In this document: piece after piece, positions 45,563-56,048 of the stretch
Layout: every line of letters begins with the position of its first letter
Numbering within the stretch: position 1 is the first letter of the stretch
Origin: Orobanche coerulescens
Lineage: Eukaryota; Streptophyta; Magnoliopsida; Lamiales; Orobanchaceae
Assembly (NCBI GenBank): GCA_033398695.1
Contig: CM065802.1
Span: forward strand, 168,015,965-168,079,964
Reading direction: 5' to 3'
DNA: 64,000 nucleotides
Translations under genes and position numbers: made by a program
Notes under the pieces: generated by a model
Told to the model about the DNA's origin: nothing
The model's database searches: none
What the model saw: only the letters and a program-made list of their open reading frames with translations

Positions 45563-46342
45563 TATCATTTTTACCGATGCCGTACCCGCCGTTGTTAAAC
45601 TTATAATTTACCGACGCCATTACCGACGCCCGTTATTTAATTGATTTACCGATGCCATTGCCCACGACCGGTACGCGGACTTATTTTTTTTCTTTTTTTC
45701 ACAATTAACGACGCCGTTTACCGATGCCATTTACCGACAACCTTACCGATGTCATTTCTGCGTTGGTAAATTTTTATTATTATCTTTTTTCTTTTTTCAC
45801 AATTAACGATGCCGTTTACCGACGCCATTTTGGCGTTGGTAAATTTTTTATTTTATTTTTTTTAAATTAACGACGCCGTTTACGCCATTATCGACGCCAT
45901 TTCGGCGTCGGTAATTTTTTTACACTATCCCACATCGAAAAAAACAGTAGTGTTTTATGTGGTTTATAAACCAAAATCTTTCTCAACCATTTGAAATTGA
46001 ATGGAGGCCGAACTTGACCCTCCCGGACCCAGACCCGACCCGCCCGGACCTGGACCTGACCGAACTTGACCCTCGCCTAAGCCTGGACCTAACCCGCCTG
46101 AGCCCCGCCTAAGCCCGGACGTGACCCGCCTGAGTCCTGACTTGACTTCTTTAGATTTTTTTTTTAATTTAACGACGCCAAAAATGGCGTCGGTAAATGG
46201 CGGCGTCGGTAAAAAATTACCGACGAGCGTTTTTCCAACGTCGGATTGCCATCGGTAATGGCGTCGGTAATTTTTTTACCGACACCATTTTCTATTTTAC
46301 CAACGGCGTTTGGCGTCAGTAAAAACTGTTTTTTTTGTAGTG
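45563..46342. mobile_element. CACTA-derived DNA transposon fragment
   Basis: The right terminus ends ACTGTTTTTTTTGTAGTG at 46342, which on the other strand is CACTACAAAAAAAACAGT, a typical CACTA end. Subterminal DNA is packed with short repeats ACCGACGCCATT, TTACCGATGCC and GGCGTCGGTAA in both orientations. The left end (about 45563) lacks a CACTA terminus and the flanking integrase has lost about 35 bp, so the left end is truncated. The middle has GACCCGCCCGGACC-type repeats and an ATCCCACATCG motif with TATAAA downstream (45931-45975). It contains no transposase, so it is a non-autonomous piece. Confidence 0.8.
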
Positions 46343-48331
46343 GGCCAGGGCTTTCCCTTGAGTTACTCTTCCCGAACTAGAGATAAGAATGGGTCATAAC
46401 CTGCTTTGATCTGATTATATCATCAAGGGATGAGGAAATCTCAAGTGTGCAGAGTTGTCCCTAAATACGCTGTAACCAGACTTCAATTTCCGGCCTCACG
46501 AACTCCAACTGCAATTCTCTCTAAACTGTTAAGCGGGCAAGCATCTGCTCCTATACTGTCTTATGACTCAAGGCATTGGAAATCACATTTGCTTTGCCCG
46601 GATGATAAAGGATCTCGATATCATAGTCTTTGATTAGTTCTAGCCACCTTCTCTACCTCATGTCCAACTCCTTCTTAGTAAAAATGTACTTTAGGCTCTT
46701 GTGATCAATAAAGATCTGACAGGTGACTCCATACAGATAGTGACGCCATATTTTCAAAGCAAACACCACGTTTTCTAGCTCCAAATCATGGGTTGGATAG
46801 TTAACTTCATAGGGTCACAATTGTCTCGATGCATAGGCAATCACTTTCCCTTCCTACATCAGTACACATCCAAGGCCCTATCTCGACGCGTCACTATACA
46901 CCACGAATCCCTCCATTCCTTTTGGTAGAACCAACACAGGTGCTGAAATCAATCGACTCTTGAGTTCATCAAAACATTGCTGGCATGCATCTGACAACAC
47001 ATACTTCTTATCCTTCCTCAATAGGTTAGTCATCGGTTGCACAATCTTGGAAAAACCTTCCACGAACTGTCGGTAATAACCTGGTGGACCCAGGAAACTG
47101 CGAACTTTACGTTCTTCGGAGGTAGCCAGTCTCGGATAGCTTCTGTCTTCTGTGGGTCTACTCTCACCCCTTCGGCTGATATCACATGCCCAAGAAAGAT
47201 AACCTCAGGCATCCAGAATTCACATTTAGAAAACTTCTCATAAAGTTGTTCCCGCCTCAACGCATCGACAACTTGATAGAGATGACGTTCATGCTCTTCA
47301 TGGTCATGAGAGTAAATCAGAATGGCATCTATAAAAACGACTACAAAGTGATCCAGATAATTAATAAAAACCCGATTCATCAACTCCATGAATACCGCCG
47401 GTGTATTAGTCAGTCCAAAAGGCATCACTACGAACTCATAATGCCCATAGGGAGTACGAAAAGCGGTCTTCGAAATGTCAGACTCTCGAATACTCAACTG
47501 ATGATACCCGGACCTAAAGTCGATCTAAGAAAACACAGCAGCTCCCTGAGGTAGATCCAATAAATCATCAATACGAGGTAAAGGATATTTGTTCTTGATG
47601 GTTACCCTGTTCAGCTCACGGTAATCAATACACAAACGCAGAGATCCGTCTTTCTTCCGTATAAATAGCACTCGTGCTCCCCAAGGGGACGCACTAGGTC
47701 GAATATAGCCTTTCTAAGTCAAATCTTCAAGCTGGTCCTTCAACTCCTGCATCATAGTCGGAGCCATATGATACGGTGCTTTCGAAAGCGGGGACGTACC
47801 TGGCTCTAACTCAATAGTAAACTCTACATCACGGTGTGGAGGTAAGCCTGGCAACTCATCTGGAAATACATCTGGATAGTCTCAGACTACCAGAATATCG
47901 GCCAATTCAACTGGTCGATCCACTGTTTTGGTCATGTAACACCAATAACCAATACACCCTTAATTAAGCAGTTTCACTACTTTCATAGCGCTGATAACTC
48001 TCCCGGAACGGCTGGGATTGTCACCCTAAAAAATATACTCAACACCATCGTCAGATGTGACAGTCACTATCCACTTGCGGACGCTAAGTATGGCATCATC
48101 ATGATCCATCCAATCGATACCCAAGATTACATCATCTTTAGGTAAATCGACCACAATTAAGTTTGATAACCACCCACGGTCGTTCAGGCAAATCAGACAG
48201 TTCTGCACTTCATGATTTCCAACAATTCTTCTATCATCGGGTAGACCAATTACATAAGGTTCACAATTGGTAACATGATCTAATTGCAAACGACTCAAAC
48301 AAGAAGCAGATAAAAAGTAGAGTGAAGCACC
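46343..48331 (-). pseudogene. Chromovirus protease, RT and RNase H (element J), decayed
   Basis: Minus strand. It resumes at the protease active site cut by K (48331), then [19 protein letters not shown] near 48130, [20 protein letters not shown] near 47840, and the RT core ([20 protein letters not shown] near 47600; [20 protein letters not shown] near 47400). The RT catalytic motif reads FIDAILIY near 47330: the second Asp of FIDD is lost. A frameshift lies near 47090. RNase H follows (VVYSDAS near 46890, FTDHK-like near 46700). Multiple stops. RT and RNase H would make cDNA; this copy cannot. A 1-bp deletion before the DTGA codons probably predates K. Confidence 0.92.
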
Positions 48332-50004
48332 TGTAACACCCCAAACTAGGCGGATATTACAGTGCCGTGAACCCCCGACTGGGACTCACCAGGCGAATGA
48401 AAATGGATGAATTACACAGGATAAATGTAGTACCGAACCACATTACAACATCAATTACTCCGATGAGGAGTTTCATACAACACACCCAGGATAATACAGA
48501 ATACTTGTATATTTTATATGAAGATAAAATACACAACACTGAATGAGATGAGTATTCAAACGGAATGTCTGCAGCGGAATAAATGAAGGAAACATAAATG
48601 ACTGAATAAATGACTAAAAAGACTGGGCCCCCCTTCTAGTATCATTGAGACTCCTCGCCGTCAACATGCTCTCCTCGTGCCTTTGCCTTGCCATGACCTG
48701 AAAAACAATATCCCCAAACGGGGTCAGTTACACAGAACAACAATCCTCAAGGGTTGAAACTACACAATCATGATATATCCGAAGTTATGAATTATCCTGT
48801 CGAAACATACGCAATCAAACATGCTATATGAATCAACTATCAGTACGGCTCAAGGGAATGGCGCCACACTACGCCCGGGATGGAAATGTGTCCGCGCACA
48901 AGCCACCAACGAGTATCGATCGAATACACGCGTGGTCTTGTACCTAATCAGTCTCACGAAGCCATCAACTCGTGTGCACAGTCCAATGTGAGGCCACCAA
49001 CCAACACACGACTATAATGTGCCCGACATGAAAATCCTACACATACCAACCGGCACGCTAGTATGACCCGGAATGCCACGATATAACAAAAGTGACAATG
49101 AAAATGAATAATGACTCACCAAGATGAAATGATGGTGAAATGAATGACAACTCAATGAAATGATTGGAACCGTCGTTCCTTATGACTGAGGTGATTAATT
49201 GACAATGACAAGTTTTGATACGGTTAATACAATGATGAATGAGTTACGATTATGAATGAACAACAACAAAAAGAATGAATATCCTTTTAACCGAGTAAGA
49301 ATTAACTTACTCAATACCAATGAAGAATGTCCGTCCACGAACAACGTCCTAAGTGAAATACCGGTCGCTCGGACAACCTTGAATAACAATAATTACCAAC
49401 AACCGTTCAATACACGTATCAAGCAACAAAACACGACTAACCCAAAGGTCGAAACAACGATAATCAAACTCATAGGGGCATTCTAACGAATACGTAACCA
49501 ACCACACGACTTCGAAAATATCCAATCCCGAATATATCGAAACCAACACCAAAATGAGTATATCGAACTAACAAAACACTTCAATGATATCAATAATCCA
49601 ATAGGAATCCACAATTCAAGATTACAACATCAATCGGAAAATCCCCAATTAACCGAAGTCAACCCCAAGGGTTCTTGAAATAATTCTGAAAATAGCCATT
49701 AAATCCATAGGAATATATTTATCCAAGGTAGATAATCCATATCTAACATATTCCAATGATAACCCAAGCTTACACGAAGAAATCCGAAGGAAAAACCCAA
49801 AAATCCGAAATTCTAGATCCAAGAGGTTAATACCTTTGATTCGATGTTAAGGAGATGATGAAGTGATGATAATCCAACTCAAAGACTTGAAGATGATGAT
49901 GGATGATAGAAGCTCGAAGAGAACTCTCCAAAATGCCCGAAATCGACCGAAACCGATGAGGGAATGAGAAAGGATGATAAAATGACGAACTCAGGCTAAC
50001 TGTC

Positions 50005-50016
50005 CAATATATAGCC
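50005..50016 (-). promoter_or_regulatory. TATA box of K LTR (3' copy)
   Basis: The minus strand reads GGCTATATATTG, about 15 bp from the last palindrome. The copy in the 5' LTR is at 57722-57733 (CTATATATTAG, one change). Confidence 0.75.
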
Positions 50017-50021
50017 ACTCC

Positions 50022-50578
50022 AGGTTAGCGTGCGCTAGCCCTTGTGCGTAGCGTGCGCTAACGGGTAATTTGGGTAGTCCAGTACCCACTGCGCGCTACG
50101 TACCTTTTTGTAGCGTGCGCTACGGCCATGCCATTAGCGTGCGTTAATACCCATTGTTAGCGGCGCTAACGAATTATGTGATGCCCAGTACTGGAATCCA
50201 GAAACCGTCTGTCCTCTGATCTGACCTCGGTAGCGTGCGCTACACCCAATATTTAGCGTGCGCTATAATATCGATTGCGTACGCTAAATATCACTCATAG
50301 CGTGCACTATGAATTAATCCAGTGCAGTCCAGTAGCCACTGGACTCAACCTGATCCGTCCCTAGCGCGCGCTACTCCACATATTTAGCATGCGCTACTAC
50401 AACCCACTAGCGCGCGCTACTTACCACTCGTAGCGTGCGCTACATATAACTCACCTGCAGTCCAGTACCTTCTGGACTGCAACCAGGGTAACATTAGCGT
50501 TCGCTAATGCTGAGTGGTAGCATGCGCTACCTGTACTCAATTAGCGTACGCTAAAAAGAGTACGTAGCGTGCGCTACT
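50022..50578 (-). repeat. TAGCGTGCGCTA palindrome array (K 3' LTR)
   Basis: About eighteen units, mostly perfect (GTAGCGTGCGCTAC five times or more, TTAGCGTACGCTAA, TAGCGCGCGCTAC). Spacers contain CAGTCCAGTAGCC...GGACT and CTGCAGTCCAGTACC motifs. Confidence 0.93.
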
Positions 50579-50805
50579 CCTCACGCACAGCCCACAACGA
50601 AAATGACAACGATCATAAACACGGCACGAAACTCCAATTAGATTAGTGACGAATGACGATTGATACACGATACAATTACTCTGAATGATGAATACCATGA
50701 TTGAATATGAGTGACAAATGATCAATAATGAGTGAAATTACTGAGTATCAATTACTGAATGATAAATACTGAATGATAATTACTGAATTACAACCGGGTA
50801 TTACA

Positions 50806-50819
50806 TACACCCCCCTTAA
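50806..50819 (-). other. Polypurine tract of element K
   Basis: The minus strand reads TTAAGGGGGGTGTA directly before the 3' LTR. The hairpin AGTTTCG-GGGA-CGAAACT (50823-50840) overlaps the pol stop just upstream. Confidence 0.9.
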
Positions 50820-50838
50820 AAGAGTTTCGTCCCCGAAA

Positions 50839-53800
50839 CTAAGGGTCAAACAACTCGGGGTAATTCTCCCGCATACTATCCTCGGTTTCCCACGTAGCCT
50901 CTTCGACTCCGTGTCTAGACCACTGAATTTTAACCAAAGGAATCATCTTATTCCTCAACTGCTTGATTCGCCGCTCTAAAACTCGTATAGGACGCTCCTC
51001 ATATGAATGATCGTCGGCGATCTCGATTTCATCGAACTGAAGTATGTGACTCGGGTCGGCAACATACTTCCACAACTGAGAGACGTGAAACACATTGTGA
51101 ATTCGGCTTAACGCCGGGGGTAAAGCCAATCGATAAGCTAACTCGCCTACTCGATCCAAAATCTCGAACGGTCCAATGAATCTCGGACTCAACTTTCCCC
51201 TCTTCCTAAAACGGAAGATACCACGACTCGGGGATACCTTGACCAACACATGGTCACCAGCCTCGAACTCTAATGGTCGACGATGGTTATCTGCATATGA
51301 TTTCTGTCGACTCTGAGCGGTCAACAAACGACTCCTGATCAAAGTTACCTTCTCACGGGCGGCTATAAGCATAGCGGGCTCAGTGCCAATTGATTCTGAT
51401 AGGTCGTCCCAACACAACGGAGATCGACAACGACGACCATACAAGGCCTCGTAAGGTGCCATCTTAATCGAAGAATGCCAACTATTATTATACGTGAACT
51501 CGATCAATGGTAGTTGGGCTTCCCAATCGTCTTTCCAATCGAAGACGCATGCCCTCAACATGTCCTCTAATGTCTGAATAGTCCTCTCTGACTGCCCGTC
51601 GGACTGAGGATGAAAGGCGGTACTGAGATTAAGCTGAGTTCCCATAGCACGATGAACTGATTTCCAAAAATGCGACACAAACCGTCCATCACGATCGGAA
51701 ACGATACTTTTAGGAGTACCATGCAGTCTCACTATCTCTTTGATAAACAACTGGGCAAGTCTCTCGGGACCCCACGTATCCTTAATCTCAAGGAAATGAG
51801 CCGATTTAGTTAAGCGGTCCACAATTACCCAGATCGTATTCATGTCACGACGACTCGTCGGCAAACTCGTGATGAAATCCATAGAAATGTCTTCCCACTT
51901 CCATTCTGGAATAGGGAGAGGTTTCAGCATACCCGCTGGTCGCTGATGTTCAATCTTAACTTATTGACAAGTTAAGCATCTCGAAACAAATTCTGCGACT
52001 TCTCGCTTCATATTACTCCACCAGTAATTTTGTTTCAAGTCCTTATACATCTTGCTAGACCCCGGATGAACAGAATAAGGGGTAGCATGAGCTTCTCTCA
52101 AAATCGAGTTTTTCAACTCGTCATCCGCCGGTACGCACAACCGATTCTTGAATCTCAAAAGTCCATCCTCGTGGACCATGAATCCAGGGGCTTTCGCCTG
52201 AGCCACATCCTCACGGATGCGCAACAATGATTGGTCTGAAACCTGCTTCTCTCTGATTGCCTCCTCAAGTGACGATGAAATATCTAACATACAAAGCTGT
52301 CCTTGAACTCACTGAAGCCAGACCTCGATCTCGGGTCTAAGGAATTCCTGTTGAAGTTCCTTCTGAACCGTTAAACGAGCAAGAATCTGCTCCTGAATGG
52401 ACTTACGACTCAAGGCGTCGGCGACAACGTTCGCTTTGCCCGGGTGGTAAAGGATCTCAATATCATAATCTTTGATTAATTCCAACCACCATCTATGTCG
52501 CATATTTAACTCCTTCTGAGTAAATATATACTTTAAACTCTTATGATCGGTGAATATCTGACAGGTAACGCCATAAAGATAATGACGCCAAATCTTCAAA
52601 GCGAACACCACGGCTGCTAGCTCCAGGTCGTGGGTCAGATAATTAACCTCGTAAGGTCTCAATTGCCGTGAAGCATAGGCAATAACCTTTCCATTCTGCA
52701 TGAGCACACATCCGAGACCTTGTCCGGACGCATCACTATAAACCACAAATCCTTCCGTCCCCTGCGGCAAGGAAAGTACAGGTGCTGACATTAACCGGCT
52801 CATGAGTTCCTCAAAACTCCGCTGACACGCGTCGGACCACGTGTATTTCTTATCCTTCCGTAAAAGGTTCGTCAAGGGTTGAGCGATTCTAGAAAATCCC
52901 TCTATTAAGCGCCGATAATAACCCGCTAATCCGAGAAAACTTCGGATTTCCTTAACATTCTTCGGAGGTAGCCAATCTCGAATAGCCTCCGTCTTCTGAG
53001 GATCGACACGAACTCCGTCGGATGAAATTACGTGTCCAAGAAACGTCACTTCGGACATCCAGAATTCACATTTGGAAAACTTCCCATAAAGTTGCTCTTG
53101 TCTCAACACGTCGAGAACCTGATGAAGGTGAAACTCGTGTTCCTCCCGGTCACGAGAATAAATCAAAATGTCATCAATGAAGACAACCACAAATTGATCC
53201 AAAAAGTCGATGAAAACCCGATTCATTAACTCCATGAATACCGCAGGTGCATTAGTTAAACCAAACGGCATTACCACGAATTCATAATGACCATAACGTG
53301 TTCGAAACGCTGTTCTCGCGATATCCGACTCTCGAATTCGCAACTGATGATATCCAGATCTTAGGTCGATCTTGGAAAATACTGAAGCTCCCTGAAGTTG
53401 ATCTAAAAGATCATCGATACGGGGTAGAGGATATTTATTCTTGATCGTCACCCGGTTTAATTCTCTGTAATCAATACACAAGCGGAACGAACCATCCTTC
53501 TTCTTGACAAATAAAACTGGTGCTCCCCACGGGGACGCACTCGGTCGGATATAACCTTTCTCGAACAACTCCTCAAGTTGGTTCTTTAACTCCTGCATTT
53601 TGGTCGGGGCCATCCGGTACGGTGCCTTCAATATCGGGGACGTACCAGGCTCCAACTCAATCGTGAATTCCACATCTCTCTGTGGAGGCAAACCAGGTAA
53701 CTCGTCTGGAAAAACATCGGCATATTCCCTCACTACCGGAATGTCCGTCAACATTACTGGTGATTTCTCGGTTTTAGTCATATAGCACCAATAACCAACA

Positions 53801-55554
53801 CACCCCTGATTGAGTAATCTCACTGCTTTCATCAAATTAATGACCTTACCAGAACAGCCGGGATTACCTCCCTGAAACACACATTCAACCCCATCGTCTG
53901 AAATGATAGTGATCATACGCTTACAGACACTAATGATGGCATCATGACGATCCATCCAATCAATACCCAGAATGACGTCGTCTCTAGGAAAATCTACTAC
54001 GATTAGGTCTGCTAGCCATACACGGCCATGAAGCTGAATCGGACAATTCTGAATCTCACGATTTCCGATAATTCTTCTACCGTCAGGTAGACCAATGACA
54101 TAAGGCTCACAACTAGTAGCACTACCCAGACGTAGTCTACTCAAGCATAACTCGGAAATGAATGAATGCGATGCACCAGTATCAAAAAGGGTACACACAG
54201 GTTGAGATAGAATATCGAGTGTACCTGATATCATCCGGGCCTCTGGATCGTCGGTCTTCTTCATCTCATAAATTCGGGGCTTGCCGGCCCCCGAACCGGA
54301 CGCTCCCGTCTCGATAGCTCTTAGCTCCGCCTTTAGCTCTGTCGTCTTGAGCAGCCACCGAGTGGCCTGATTACGCACCGCTGAATGTCCTGGGGCCTGA
54401 GATGACGCCGGAGTGGGTTTAGAGTCCCTTCGGCAAAACGGGCCCTATGCCCGGCAATCCTGATTGTGGCACGTGATGATCGCCGGATATTTGGTGCTGA
54501 TATGGCCCTGTTCCTCACAGTTGAAACAGGTGATGGCCGAACTGGCCGCTCGTGACTGAGATTCCGCAGGTTTAGACGCCAGGGGAGGTCGCTCAGAAAA
54601 AGTAGAGCCCGCACGTGGTTTCTTGAAAGTGGCCTGGCTCCCATCAGACTGATTACGGTTCTTGGACTTCTTGCTAGCAGATGAAGGTTGCTACTTAGCA
54701 ATCTCCTTAGCAGTAAGCTCATAGGTAAGAGCTTTCTCAATGAATTCGGCCAACGTGGTGCAATTATGATTGAGCAGCTGTAGTCTCATACGGGGTTTCA
54801 GCCTCTTGCTGAAATACTTGATTTTGTCCGCCTCAGAGTGAATGATAGACGAGGCGAACGGAAGAAGTTCCTGAAATTTTTCGGCGATGGCGAGAACATC
54901 ATCATCCGCCGAAACGTCGGGAGTGAGTAATTCCGACAACTTGGCCTCCCTGAGTGGGGCCGGATAGTACCTCTCCATCATGAGAGTTTTGAACTGATCC
55001 CAAGTACATGATCCGTCCGTGGGCTTCAACGATAACCACCATCAATGAGCGCTCTTACCAAGGTAGTAAGCCGCAACTGAAACTTTATGCCCTTCAGGGC
55101 AATCCACCATAGCAAATAACTTATCAAAATGCTCAAGCCAATGAACAATATCCGCCGGCTCAGATGAGCCCTCAAAGGTAGGTGGTCGCTGGCGAGAGAT
55201 ATCGCTAATGATATTGCTTACACCCCTCTCTTGCCTCTGAGGTGGCGGCGGAGGAGCCTGTTGATTTTGAGTAGTGGAGTTATGCATCGCCTCCATTAGT
55301 TGTGCCATCTGAGTCATTTGGGCCATCATGCCCTGCATAAAAGCCAGTGGGTCAACTCGAACACCCTCTGACTGAGCTGTGTCCCGGGTACGGCTCCCTG
55401 ATAGCGAATGATCACGTCTAGGCGAATGAGTGGCAGCGTCACTGCTCGATGAGTTAGCATTATTCCTAGCATTCGTACGTGTATTCACACGAGCCCTCGG
55501 GATTCGGCCCGCTCCACGGCCTCGTCCTCCACGTCCTCTTCTTGCCCTCTCCAT
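50839..55554 (-). pseudogene. gag-pol polyprotein of element K (five stops, otherwise in frame)
   Basis: One frame from ATG 55554 (Arg/Gly-rich start MERARRGRGG) to TAG at 50839. Order: gag (PPTFEGSSEPADIVHWLEHF near 55170; FIEKALTYELTAKEIAK near 54700), zinc knuckles, protease (FDTGASHSF, Asp at about 54183), RT (FIDDILIY at about 53170-53181), RNase H (VVYSDAS near 52734; FTDHK near 52550), integrase (zinc region before CLTCQ at about 51965; core MDFITS, SDRDGRF and a Glu giving DD35E spacing), and a C-terminal chromodomain (GVEEATWETED). In-frame stops lie at 55042, 54691, about 54447, 52309 and 51961. Three small deletions wreck knuckle two, and knuckle one ends Tyr instead of Cys. The enzymatic motifs are otherwise intact. 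A stretch of about 490 bp separates the 5' LTR from the ATG. Confidence 0.95.
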
Positions 55555-56032
55555 ACTGAAGTAGGAAAGTCACACGATGATTATATTCCCCGCATGAATA
55601 TCACATTATGATTATGGCATGAGATGATGAAAATGAGCATACGCGCTCTAACACAGTGATTACATGAATGATTAACTGACGTGACATGATTATCTGATGA
55701 AATTACTGAAATGATTATCTTGAACAAGTTAACATGATTTATGATTTGATCTTCCAGATCAACAACCGAGTAATGAAATGAATTGAGTGATTAATGAGTT
55801 AGCCTGACCGTCCTGGTCAAAATGACAATGATGATTGAGGATTGTTAACTGATGAATTATGAATGAATGATTATTGCCAGAAATTATACCATGGCATTAG
55901 AAATCTTACAGTTCTTGGTCTGATTGGCTCGGCATTTGCACAGGTCACACGTGACGCGAAAGTCCAATGATACTAGTTCGATGACGATGATTTCAAATGA
56001 GACATGACTTGGAGGGTAGTATTCAAAACCAC
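55555..56032 (-). other. 5' untranslated leader of element K
   Basis: About 480 bp between primer site and gag ATG. AT-rich with many TGATTA/TCATTA repeats; no short gene or stem-loop like that of C and D was recognised. Confidence 0.7.
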
Positions 56033-56044
56033 GCTCCGATACCA
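56033..56044 (-). other. Primer binding site of element K
   Basis: The minus strand reads TGGTATCGGAGC four bases after the 5' LTR end, complementary to initiator tRNA-Met with the same A-to-G variant as C and D. Confidence 0.92.
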
Positions 56045-56048
56045 ACTC

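Larger units (their letters stand above)
48332..50805 (-). mobile_element. 3' LTR of element K
   Basis: TGTAACACCCC...GGGTATTACA on the plus strand. Minus-sense order: array (50022-50578), TATA (50005-50016), leader with donor-like AAAG|GTATTAA near 49832, and the conserved block near 48890-49050. It differs from the 5' LTR by scattered substitutions and the array deletion. Confidence 0.95.

Noticed and set aside
45563..46342. Host intergenic tandem repeat
   Set aside because: The GTAGTG terminus (CACTAC on the other strand) and subterminal repeats in both orientations fit a CACTA element better.
50022..50578. CRISPR-like array of regularly spaced palindromic repeats
   Set aside because: Repeats are only 12 bp, spacing is irregular (15-40 bp), there are no cas genes, and the array is part of an LTR in plant DNA.
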